Below the pieces are notes generated by a model. It had not been told where the DNA came from. It saw nothing but the letters and a program-made list of their open reading frames with translations, and made no database searches. DNA of 64,000 bases from Acanthopleura granulata. Taxonomy: Eukaryota > Mollusca > Polyplacophora > Chitonida > Chitonidae. Below are positions 38,270-51,026 of the stretch, one piece after another (position 1 is the stretch's first letter; each line of letters opens with the position of its first letter). A program made the position numbers and the translations under genes. The DNA lies in the NCBI GenBank assembly GCA_016165875.1, contig JABBOT010000002.1, forward strand, positions 26,550,265 through 26,614,264, given 5' to 3'.

Positions 38270-40190
38270 ACGTTATCGTGTTTCTCTGAAGTGTGAGAGT
38301 CTGGCGGGAGTGCTGGTCCGTGCCTCGTTAACAGCCGGATGCCTCACACTGTAATTTAACAAATATAGCTCTTGTTTAATGAAGAGTACTTACAACTTTA
38401 TGCCTTGAGCTTTTGGCAGTGACCTTGCTCTTTGCCAAATTCAGGAGTTCAAACACTCGCGAAAACCTCTCGTCGACAAGGCCAAGTGTGTGCGTGTTGC
38501 TGAAATTAGCCCGATCTGTCACACAAGAGGCTGGAGCACGCAGCCGGCAGTTAAATTTCGCGGGTGAGACCACAGTAGTGGGAATACAACAATATACCGA
38601 ACAGGCGACAGTGAAACTTTTGGGAGATGCAAGTCTTCTATTTTGGACTTCTTGGTGAACAGTGAAACCTCACGGCTGAAGGTGTCCCTGGACCCGCATA
38701 TAAACCCACTAAATGGACGCTACCTTTTGAACGGTGTCAAACAAATTGATGACGATGCTACCTGTGCTAGAGGACCGCTCCAGAGTTCGTTTCTTTTGAT
38801 TCTAATGAGCAGACGACAAGGGCGGATTACACGTGACAGAAGACGACAGGTTGGCATTGTGTGCTCAAGTGGGCGTTAAACACGCTTTTCATGGTCGCGA
38901 TTGTTGTCAGACAGTAATCAGCCGAGTCTGACTTATTATACCAAACACGCGACCGTTGATATTGAAGGTGTCCGCTGTGAATTTCCATTATAACCTCCTG
39001 TTTTACCTCTGTATAATACAGAACTACAATGAAGGGGTTAATCCTTTAGTCGCCTACCTGCCTCCTGCTACACAGATGGTTTAGTTTAGCCTGCCTGCTT
39101 GATCAGCCGTGGCAAAGTGCAAGTAAACCAAGCTGTAAACGCGCCCGACTTTAATCACTTTAAGTTAACACCAGTTTGCCATACATCGGCTATAACAAAG
39201 GCTCTAGAGAACCGGCCGCCGTTCAGGTAGTTTTTTTTTTATAGTTTATTCCGTAAAGTTTAATTTCTTCAGGTTTTCTGTGAACTTAACCAGACGATTG
39301 TCAGATGAAAAACACGAAGTCTTTCATCGCTTTGTATAATATTTTATGTCTTCATCTTTTGACAGGTAAACTCTGACCTTTCGACGGTGTAACCTCGACT
39401 GTTGGCTCGTGGCCGCCCGCCGTAAGCCTGCTGTCAAGAGATGCGGCTGGAGTTGTGCAGATGAATGGGGGAATTGTTGGAGTGGGCTTAAAGGAGACGC
39501 GTGGATAGAAATCTCGATCAGCCCGCTGTTGTCTTAAGTGGGGGTCTGCAGAAGAGCAGTCGTGACATACATTTAACGGTCTGAGCGGTTCCCATTTCAC
39601 CTGTATCAGCCCGATGAGACGGACGTCAGAGTAGACAGCAGCCGGGGGCCCAGTCAGCGCCTGACAATGTGCAAGTTCCCTTAACTATTGACTGACTTCA
39701 CTCCTCTGCCTCAGCTGGCCGACAGCTCGCCTGTGATCAGCCACCAGATTTGACATATGCCCACTGGACCTGTGGTAACATCATTCCAACCACACAGCTC
39801 ATATTGGACCCGGCGACATCAGGCTCAGTTTGACATTTCTTGCCTTTTTAGAGGTGTTGTGAGTGACAAGATCGCTGATAAAGTGTTCGTACTTGTCACC
39901 TGTGCCAATTTGATAATTAAGCCGACTACTAACACTGGCCGCAGCCCAGAACACAAGTTTGACTTAAAAGTGTCCGGATCTCTGAACCTGGTCTACGGAT
40001 ATTGATTCCATTGGTGGACGACGTGCTATTAATAACTTGTGAATTGTAACGCCTGGGGACACCCAAGGTTACACCATTACGGTATATTTCATGTGCAGGA
40101 GCATGTGACATTGCAATCTGCTTTGTGTCGGTATACAATTCATACTGCATTCATGGAGCTGATTACGCTATAGCAAAACTACCATCAGCG
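38270..40190 (+). promoter_or_regulatory. CpG-richer 5' region of RADIL (promoter and UTR exons, unresolved)
   Basis: The DNA upstream of the RADIL start is richer in CpG and GC than the preceding 25 kb. It contains possible splice sites, such as CAG|GTAG at about 39230 and TTTCATGTGCAG ending at 40098. The frame open upstream of the start from 40125 lacks an ATG and is probably 5' UTR. A TATA-like ATATAAA lies near 38698. The transcription start cannot be placed. Confidence 0.4.
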
Positions 40191-41813
40191 ATGAGTGATT
40201 CAGTCGACGTCAAGGCACCTCAGTCCCGAGGTGGAGTGGGCGATTCCAAGAATAACCCGGGCAATGGTTCCAACAAACTTTTGCCTGGATTCAAACGGAG
40301 AGTTTCGGACTTTGCTGCTTCTGTTGTGGAGCTATCCACTGATAATAATACCCCTGGCGTGTTGAGAATCTTTGGGGACTCGGTACGCCCCGGTACGCAT
40401 TACAAGAGCGTTTTAGCAACAATAGGATCCACAGCATGCGAACTGGTCAAGGAAGCTCTCTCCAGGTATAACATTTTAGAACAGAAGACAGGGGAATATC
40501 TTCTCTGCGAAGTTATTGGGAAATTTGATGAATGCTCTGGAAAAAGTGCACAAACGAAATCAAATGAATGCCGGAATAAGCCTAATGGGGACGGCAGCAA
40601 GAGTTCAGACCTCGACCTCGAAAACTGGAACTCCGAGTATGTCCGTATTATTGATGAACACGATCGTCCTCTTCTGCTTCAAGAACTCTGGAAACCGATG
40701 GAAGGTTACGCCAGACGGTTTGAGATCAGGCGGAAAGACGACGTGCTGAAGAGCATTTGTCAGGATAAAACTACCACAGGCATCAACTCGAATGCCAGAA
40801 AGATACAAATGGCTAAGGTGAAACCAGGTGTAATTCCACGAGGAGCTGAGAATGATGAACAAAGGAGGAAAAGTCCCCTCCAGCTTCCTCGTAAAGAAAG
40901 CATTACCGTGGCCGGCATTCGACGGTCAAGTTCCCGTGCAGATTCTTCAGCGAGCGTGGATAGTCTCTCATACGGGGCCTACTACCCAGACAGACATTCA
41001 GAGCTGCCCAAGGCTCCCACAAATTGCCCTTTTTTATTAACACTTCGGGGATTTGATATCCGTAGAGACAAACTCTACTATTTGATAGAGGATGACATTT
41101 GTGTTCTTGGTGGCTTGACCCAACCGACTGGAAAGGCACCATCTGTGGTATTGAACGCCCCCGATGTATTGTCCCAGCACTGTTCTCTGTGTAGAAGGAG
41201 AATGCAATCTAGTTCTAGGTATAGTGACACTCATCAGATAGTGGAGATCGAGCCGGAACCTGGTGCTAAGGTGACTGTGAATGGTTGGGCTGTATACTCC
41301 AGAATAGTGCTAGCTTCCGGTGATTTGATAACAATAGGTGACCATTATGTTTTCTTATACAAAGATCTCACTGCAGGTCAAGACATTCCTATGGAACTAC
41401 CATGGTTACAAGACTGTGGTAGAACACATAGTCCACAAGCGTCTCCAGTAGAGTTTTCATCTCCAGAAGAAGACGAAAAAATATTTGAGTTCGGTGATAA
41501 GGCACGTGTGAACTCCAAAGATGAGTTTTTTGGTCGCACCATGAAAAGGCGTAAGCAAAAGTTGCTGGATAAATGGAGGTTAAGTGATGGATCGGACGAT
41601 GGCGTTCGACCCAGGTTTAGTTACTCTAAAGAAAGCGAGGAAGAACTAATTCGTGCTGTCATTACTTTGGTTGACCCATTTGAGGATTCCTACAAGCTGA
41701 GTCCGGCTTTCATATACTCAATGTGCCTGGATTACTCAAGTCATACATTTGGGCTGTCACACACCAAGAAACTTGTCTTGCGCATCCTGACATGCCTTAG
41801 AGAAATAACTCTG
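40191..41813 (+). CDS. RADIL: RADIL coding exon 1 (RA, FHA, start of DIL)
   Basis: A single 541-codon exon holds the start, RA, FHA and the beginning of DIL (EEELIRAVITLVDPF, LSPAFIYSMCLDYS, TKKLVLRILTCLREITL). It ends in phase 0 at CTG|GTGAGT. Confidence 0.92.
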
Positions 41814-44800
41814 GTGAGTACGATATCGTGTGATAGTCGGCGTAATACAGTATGTCGGTATAGAGATGATGTCTTTTGAAGCCCCTAGGTTTCTCGTAAG
41901 TTCAAATCTGGACTTTACAATAGATTTCTCTATCTGCAGACATTAAGGCACGTGTCTTGTCAAAATGATTAAAACGTTGCAAAAAGCAAGAGAGAATAAA
42001 ACCGGTAAGACAGCTTGTAGAAAAAAGGGCATTCAAGTGCTAAAACCATAACCCTTTCTCTGAACGTTATAGCCTGGTGTATAAGGGCTAGAGCAGACCC
42101 AGCCATGCTAACTCAGCTGGAAGATTATATTTGGAAAATTATTTCCCGAGGGCTTGATTCTGTCGTAGATAGAGTATCAGGTGATTTTATATCAGATTGT
42201 CACATTAACACCATATATATATGTATTCCACATTCTTAGTATATCAATTGCCCGCGGCCAGGTGTAGTCAAGTGTAAGTATAGGGTATGAGTATATTATG
42301 TTGGTGGGTAATAACCTCCATATACGCTTCAAAGATGATGTTTAAGTGAAGAGATATTAATGAGCTTTCCTCTGTTACGATGCCCTATGCCAAGTAGCCA
42401 GCTGCATATGTGTGTAGTGCTTAGAGTAAGCTGCTGAGAACTTGCTGGGAGCCTTGTAGTAGAACGATTCCCGCCGATGCACAATGTGTTCATTCCTAAA
42501 TCCGTTAAAAGACATGTTCTCAACCGTAAAACTTTGCGCACAGTTATAGGCGTGTCAGCATTCAAAATCTGTTAAAGCGGAGCATTATGACAAAGCTTTT
42601 CGCCTTGCCCATATTGGATATTTGAGGAATTCTGTAGAAAATAGTTTTTGTATGGCGGTAGATGGTTGACATGGTGTAGTGAAGCCGTGAACAGCCTGTG
42701 TCAGGGTAGAATTAGTTTGTGATTATTCCTTCACACCAAGTATCCACCCAGGTGATGTCATTATGCAAACATTGGGGATAGTCGGGTAAATTTAGCAACT
42801 GCACCTGAAACTCGCCAGTTTGACAGCCACGTAGACAAAGCAGGTAAAATCGGATGCGTGCTGAATTTAAGCGATGGACAATCTCACCGCATAACTAATT
42901 CACCTCACTCATTTGCCATGTTATCACCATTATTCCATTCCTCCCTCGAATCTGGCGAACTAGATGGAAGTGTCACACAAGGATGTCATAATCACTGCGT
43001 GTTGTATTTCACAGGGATATAACATAACCCCGCCAAGGCCCAGTAATATTTGGTGGACATGGTATTATTAGAAGAATATTCGTATCATGATGAGGTTAAC
43101 ATTTCTGAGGTGTTTTTGTAATGAACTTGTGGGGGATTAATGGCTGTTAATGGTTGACCTTCATTGCCCATAGCATATGTCTCATGAAATACCACGGTCA
43201 TGCCAGATCACTGGATATCACGATTCGAAGTTGTAAACTGTCACAGCAGGCAAACAATCTGTACTCACACCACTTAATGTTTATTTTCTTACCGATTCAC
43301 TTTCTATGAGAGTATGTCAGATTGACCAAAATTCAAAATATAGAGACATTAGCATACACTTGCGCATGGCGCGTAATTTTCAGTGAACTTTAGCATCTGC
43401 TGCTTTGTCACCCCTTTGTTGCTACACTAAAATCCATGTGCAGACGTAAGCACTATTTCCCCATGTAATCTTAGCCGCTAATGTGTTTTGAAATGGTTGC
43501 ATAACGTGCGTCATATGGTCGTCTGGTCTCAGTGTTAAAGTTTTCCACACATGTCTGATTATGTAAAACAACACAGCGTGATCTGCTGTCGTGAGAATGC
43601 AGAGGTATAACCTCGTTTGCTGGGCTGTGGGCATGTTCTGTCTAACAGGATTTGTTTGCTTCGGTTGCACTTTGTTTGTCAATGTTTCGGCCGACCAGAT
43701 TTACCACGCTTTCCCATCTTCCATTCCCACGTATACCCTGTTTTCTCAGGGGCTGTGTCGTGCTGTGTGTTTGCCATGGGCAGTGATAGATAGCCAGTTC
43801 CGTGTCTGAGAACATCTTCCGTACGACACCGCCCCGACATGCCAGCTCCTGCGCGAAGCACGGACAATCGATCAGGCATCTGGGCAAATCAGGACTAGAC
43901 CGATTTTATCCGCGTCCCCATTCACAGCGAAAATTCACGATTGTCTGTGTAATGAATTTTCTTAAAGTGCATTCACTTTTTTGATCAGTAAATACCATCT
44001 CTTTGTGACTTCCGACTGTGAGAAAACACACGTTCCCTAGTACAGTGTCAAAGGTGTATTTACATGCCGAGGCCGGATGGTATATCTATTATTCTATAGT
44101 ACTGTACATTGTAGAAATGTATCACACATAGTCAATAACAAGTTTACACACTGTCCTGATGGATTTCTAGGCAAAAAGTCTTAGCTAAGACCAAGAAGCT
44201 ACCATTCAAACATGTTTTCTTCACGAAAGGGTAGACATATTGGCGTCATGGTGTTAAGAGATAGTTGTTCATTTATTCATCAAAACTTTATCCGCTTTCA
44301 GTTTACAACAGAACACGCTGTAGTTATTGTATGGGAGCAGTTCTGAATTTGTATTATTTATAGCATTGCATCATACAAAATGTCCAGCCATCCAGACTCG
44401 CAGACAGAGCAAAAACAGATACATGTATACTTTAAAGATTGGAAGATATTTGTTATAAGTTTGAAAAATCATTTTGTAAACATCTGTGAACACAGCAAAA
44501 CTGACACAAAGCGCCCCCTGGTCCCATTAACTTCAGGCGCAGAGACCTCGCATCCTCATGGTATAATTAGGCTGCATCTGTATATGGTAAGAGCACTGTT
44601 CATTAAGTACAACCGTACTAGGACTCAGCAATGATTCATACCCAATCCTTTTTGTTTGAAGAAAAGAAGGTGCATATAACTTTCCCATCTGAAGGTGGCC
44701 TTTTTAGGTAATGGTGTTAGCTTGGGACACTAAAAATCATCCTTAAGACAATACAGATATAACAGATAAAACACCTCCCTTATCTCACGTTATGTGAAGC

Positions 44801-47800
44801 TTGCGGGCATCAGCCAGACCAGTTAATGTTTTTTTTTTTTTTGGAAACATTATCTTCACTTCCTCTCATGTGCGGCTTAACTTTAAATGATTTCAGTTCC
44901 TTTACCCTTCAGTTTTTTTCTGGAACTATTAGAAGGGCTATGGCAAACCCTGTAAAGCTGTGTGTAATATCATGGTGTTAGACAGATATCAAGGTAAAGT
45001 TTGGGCTTGGTTGGCAATACGAAAGGCCGTCTCCGGGCCGATTGCCACTAAGACAAGCTGTGGTGTCTTATTAACATTCATGGCATAACCTTATGACTTT
45101 TTCAGAAGTGCTCCTCGGTGATAACAGAAGACAGTTTAGGCGAGAGGTGAGAATTGGCCCAGGCTTCTATCCCGGGCTCATGCATTCTGTTCGCGCCCTC
45201 AGCTCCAAAGCTCTGACTCAAGCAGCAAGCCGGCTGCTCAACACCACCCGCCCTCTGTTCTCAGCTGCACAGGACTAGGACTCCTCTATAGGCTAGGTGG
45301 CGCTGGTACAGCTCCTAACTCCGACTGACGTGGTCGACGACAGGCTTAAAAGCATTAACCACAACAAATAGACCAATTAAGAGAAAACTTTTTACCCGTT
45401 GTTACATGTTAATGCATCTAAATTTAACAGTGCAGTCAATTTGTAAACATGCCTGCTTAATTAGGATGTCGGATAAAAAAATACTTAGGTGTCTTTCAAT
45501 GTGGTTCAGAGTTTTCAAAGGCTGAGCTCTCTAATGGGTTCTTGTTGAACACCACTAGGCCTTGATAAATAATGTCACCTGTCGAATTCGTTGTCAGATG
45601 CCGCGTTCTGTCATGGAGTTTATATGGTACTTGCAGTGGTTTTCTCCCAGGTCAACCGGGTTTCCCCATCAGCTAAACTGATGATCTCATTTCAGATGTA
45701 AACGAACAATAAATAAATGAATCACTAAATAACGCGTTCAACGTAATAAAATTTTGGTACCGAGACGCCCATGATACTGAGAGATGATAAGATAACACCA
45801 CGGGGTTAACACTTGGTTATCATCCAGACCAGATTCGAACCTGACGCCGGAACTGGGTTCCTGACGTTGATTGAATTTAAATCAGTTGCCATTTTGACCA
45901 AAGAAAATCTATTTTTGACAACCAAACAGGACATCCTTAGATGTGGTAGTCTAAATTTAGCCCAGCGTTTTGCTGTGACAAAGAACAAACCGGTGGTACG
46001 TAAGCTGACATTTTGTTAATGAAGCCCTCGCATTCTGGACGCCACGAGGTTGCGCTAACCCGAGGACGCTGTCGGCTGATTCACCCCATTACCTATATGT
46101 CGTGAGGGCAAATAGGGTCAACATTCTCTTTAGTAATCTTTGATACCCCTGCGTCAACACACACGGATGGTACCATCTCACACCCTGTCTGAGTAAACAG
46201 TCCTAAAATTCTTCTGATGTAACGGATCTGCTGAATCCAGGACAGCCAATCCTTTCGTTTGGTGCCTTCCCTTTGATACCACCACCTTTTTGTTCAGCAC
46301 AATGCTGTCATGCAGGAAGGCCATTTTAATGTCTTCGTTGATTACTGCAGTGTATTTCCAGTTTATCATAAAGTAATTTTTTAAGTTTTATGTCCGCCTT
46401 GTTTTAGGGGTGTTGAGGTTCCACAGGGGAGGTTTCGTGACGATCTTTACCATGCAAGACCAGTCGTCTTCTGGATGTCAAACTGCCTTCAGCTCCATAC
46501 TTTTGTCAAGACGCGTGTCCTGTGCCAAGATGGCGGCGATTGCAGTTCGATGTCAGACTCACAGAATAAGCCCACGGATAGAGAAAAAATCTTATCCCAG
46601 TTTGAAGAGATCATTAAATTTGGATTCCAACAAACTGTGTATTCAACAACTAAGGTAAGTTTATTCTTTTTTTACACGGTGGTTGGCAGAATTTATCTGC
46701 AATGGATTTCTTCTGCAAACACTCACACCTAAAAATTGAATTGAGACGCAACACGAAAACATTCGCAAGCCTCTTTGTCAGCTACTGAAGAGCCGTTAAG
46801 GGAATCCGCAATGTTGCATAAAATTCATATACTTCCATCTCTTGTTCCATTAAAGTCTTGTTTATGAACTTTTGTTTAATCAATTAAATTCGTAGATCGA
46901 AGACTGACTGATACGAAAATGGGCTGTAATCACATGCACAAACGTGTTAACTGTTATCCGCCCTGGTTAATCTCGGGCTGTCTGGACATGTGCCAGTGAC
47001 TGTATTAGTGCTAAGAGAAAGCTTCAATCCCAGCTTCCCCTCACTCGAACATACACGCAATTGTAAGAAAGCCGGGGGATCCTGTGATATACATTTGAAT
47101 AAAGACCCAGAATCCCATGGGAGCGGTGAGATCTCCACAGCCTGAAAATGATTCATTACTTAGTGTGTTTAAGTATGGGTATATTTTTTGCAAGTAATTA
47201 CCAGCATTTTCTCCACAGGTTTTGTACCACTACATTCCACTTCTGCTGGACTCTAACCCTTTCGAGGAAGAATGTAAAACCGGAAGTGCTGATGTGATTT
47301 CTATACTGGAAGATATTTACGAGCTATCTTCTAGTTTGCAGCTTAATGCGCATGTCCGGAAACAGATCTTCACATACCTGTTCTTTTTCATCAGTACATC
47401 CGTTTTCAACAAGTTGATGTCGAAAGGTTAGAAACACTCATACTTCATGGAACTGACACAAGGAGTTAAAAACATCTATATCACTGTCGATGGAACATGA
47501 TTTCATGAAAAGCCATTTATACACTGATACCATGTCAAATCTTGAAGTATAGGTGATTAACGATAACTCTAACTCAAAATGTGCACAACTGTAATTGAAA
47601 TTCATTTTTCTATCATTATAACTCTATCTTAATTTGTAAATAAAAGTAATTCCTATTTCTGTGTCTACCCTCCTCAGGCTCTGGTAGCAGGTATTACAGC
47701 TGGCACGCTGGTGTACGGATAGCAGGTAATCTCCAGCAGCTGGAGGAATGGGCGGGGCAATTCGGATTTCAGGCGGATTTCCAGGACATGTTCAAGGAGC

Positions 47801-50800
47801 TGGTCAGTGCTGTGGATCTTCTGGCAACCGCCAAGGGCAAAGTAATGCAGGTATCTCAAAAATGACATATTATTTGTGCACTTAGTGATGAAGGACCTAA
47901 TAAGTCATATCTGATTGAAACCAGGGTAAACAAAAACAATTGTGTGAAATAACCAAAGCTATAATGCTGTAAAGAAACAAACAAGTGCATGTTGGATTTC
48001 GCTGAACCAAATAAAGGTTTGTTATAAGGCAAATTTGAAGTGTTCATTTCGTCATACTTATTAGCATTTAGAGTTATCATGAACAATCTATACACTCATA
48101 ACCCAGGCTTGATGCAGTTAGAAACCGGAATTGCGTTTAAACAGTTGTTCAGCTGGGCATTATTGTCACTAAATGTCTTCCTACATGAAGTACTGATTTT
48201 TCTCTTACATATATTCGTATAGCTCTGCTTAACCAATTTGAAGGTGCGTTCTCAATGACAAATGTGTTTCCGGTTCCAGATGACATGGAAGACGTTGCGC
48301 CAGCTGGCACCAAACCTGAACCCGGCCCAGCTTCATCACATTCTGCAGGAGTACCAGGTGGGACCCGGAAAGGAAGTGCCCTCTGGATGGGTGCCGGATC
48401 AGGAGGACTTGAAGCTAGCCCTAGACTCAGGTAAGCCACAGAGAGGAAGGAAGGAAGAAGGAAGACCATCGGCTAAATTTGTTAACATGCATAGCGTAAA
48501 ATTATTCATGATACTATTTGTTTAATTAGCCATTCGTTTGGCAATGTAAACCCACTTTTTGAATTCCAAAGTAACGTTGTTATATTATTGTATAGTATAA
48601 AACATGAGACCAGGTATGTGTGGTTACATTGGGGTCTAGAAGGATCAACTATAAGGTAATGCATCTTTGGCTTGTTTTGCTTTTACCGGATTCCATCTTT
48701 TCTGTTAGTTTTGGGGTATTAAATCGATGTCAACGCCCATGAACATACATGTGTTGATGTCTGTTTATTAGGAGACAGAATAGAAATTTCAAATAACAAA
48801 TAGACACATTTCTGATGATTCAAAGATTCTGGTTCCCGGACCTGATGTGTCTTATATATTTCCCATGTGTGCAGTCCTGCAGATAATCTCTTTGAAATAC
48901 GCAGTTAAGACAATACGATGAAGTTTTCAAAGAAGGTCAACACATACATCAAAATTCTAAATTTGCTGCAAAAAGATGGACTTCCCGTAGAATTTTCTTG
49001 TTTTCAGAAACCTTTGGCAAATGACGAACAATTCGGTTTCATGAAAGATTACTCCACATTGTATAGAGGCGGTTAAATCTGGACCAAGGTTGATAGCAAA
49101 TCCCTTAAACATCCATAATCAAATATAAATCGAGCATTTTCCATATATTTTATCTGGCTTACCCGAGTGATCCGTCTCTGCCGAAGGGCTGTTTGACAAC
49201 AAATAGGGCAAACGTGAAACAGCAAATCCTTCACAAGGCCATTTATATTTCAGATAACCAGTAGTAATTCGCTTCCAGCTGGAAAAGCACAATGATTTTT
49301 TTCTTAGCATCTTCAAATATGGCAATATATCCCGTGTTAATATGCTATAATGGGACAGTGTTTGGATGGGTATATGTTTGTACACCTTTATCATATAAAG
49401 TTTAATATCTGTCCAATTCTATGAACAAACCAAAGTATACCACGCACAAATCACCGCACGAGTGGTCAGGGAACTCTGATTTCTAACACTGTGTAAAATC
49501 CAAAGTTGTTGCAGACTCTATTTAATGATTATCGATACATCAAACAAAACATAAGGACAAAATATGTGCCTCAAACCCTGTTGCAGGCCTGTGTATGCCT
49601 CTGGACAACATGATTTTGCAATAATGGTTCATTAGATTTGCCCAGAGGGCAATTTATTAATATCGACTGTGACCACTGGTTGGATCGAACAAGACCTAGT
49701 CCTAGCTCAGCAGAACACTCGAAAAGCAGCGTGTGTAAAAAGTAGGATTTTAACGACTTCCGCAAACCCAGGTATTGTAGAACGTCACTTGAAGTGCATT
49801 TCCACTATATTATTACCACGAAGTGAAGCGTGTCATTCGCCTATGGAACTGTACCAATTAGTCTGTCATTTTCAAAACTGGTGCTTTAGCAGAATATCAT
49901 CGACTGAAAATAAATTGGTTGATAAATGACTAGACATAGGGTGGAATCAACTTGCATCTATATAGGTCATAAAACAACCATAATTCTCATATAACAGAAC
50001 TATTTCATGGTTCCACATCTCATCTTAGACAAGTTGTAGGGCCACTAACCATTAAGAGCACATACATTCAAATTGTCACGGTTACTAAATGACATGTTCC
50101 GCCTCACCACCTTTAGACGACTTTGTAATTTATGAGATTTGAAAGAGATTTGCATGTACGACCTCCCAGGAATTGTTTGCTTTTTCTTTCTTTCATACAA
50201 CTCATCTATTTTTTTATGTTTGTATACGTGTATTTATAGCTGTTCATGTAGCGGTGTTCATCTGCCTGCACGCTCACACATTTATCATTTTTTTTAAATA
50301 TAGAGCACGGCGTTAAACACCAACCAAGCAAACAAATAAATAATTTTTTGAATGTAAAGAACACATTATTTTCCATTAGAGTTCAATATATGCCTACTTT
50401 CCTGTTTTATGTTTGATGAAGTGCAAGCTTTAACCATAAATACTTAACGCCCACTTTGTTAAACGCACATGTTTGCTGGTCGTATGTCGTGTCCCTCATC
50501 TTACCGGAGATCAGCATGTCTTATTGTCCTGGTGATGTCTATGTCAGCAGCTTCCGTCCTGATTAAGCTGGCGGATCATCCCCCATTCTCTCTGGCGGAA
50601 GGAGACGTTTGTGCCATTGATGTCCGTAAAGAGATCAGCGATTTGAATCTGCTGGAGCATCTCACCACTATCACTTCTACATTCGGCCTGTCTGAAGGTA
50701 AGCCGACTCATCTCAGACGACCCAGGGGTGTTAGTACCGCAAATGTTCGTCTCAACAAGCTGACGTTAAATCCAGAGTAACCAGAGCCTCATCACCGATG

Positions 50801-50985
50801 CGATCGTTGTGATTTGTAGCCCAGCTAACGCTGGCTTCCTCTCTAATCGCGCGTGGGAAGGTCCACCAACAAACTACGAAGGGTCGTGGGTTTCTCCCGG
50901 ACTCTGCCGGGTTTCATCCCACCGTAATGCTAGCTGCCGTTGTACAAGTGAAATATTCTTGAGTACGGCGTAAAACACCAATCAA

Positions 50986-51026
<41 letters not shown>

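Noticed and set aside
40125..40190. N-terminal extension of the RADIL frame
   Set aside because: The open frame upstream of 40191 contains no ATG. It starts only with GTG, so the ATG at 40191 is the supported start.
46407..46426. Earlier acceptor for RADIL exon 2
   Set aside because: Using the AG at 46406 puts TGA in frame three codons into the exon. The CACAG at 46426 keeps the frame open.
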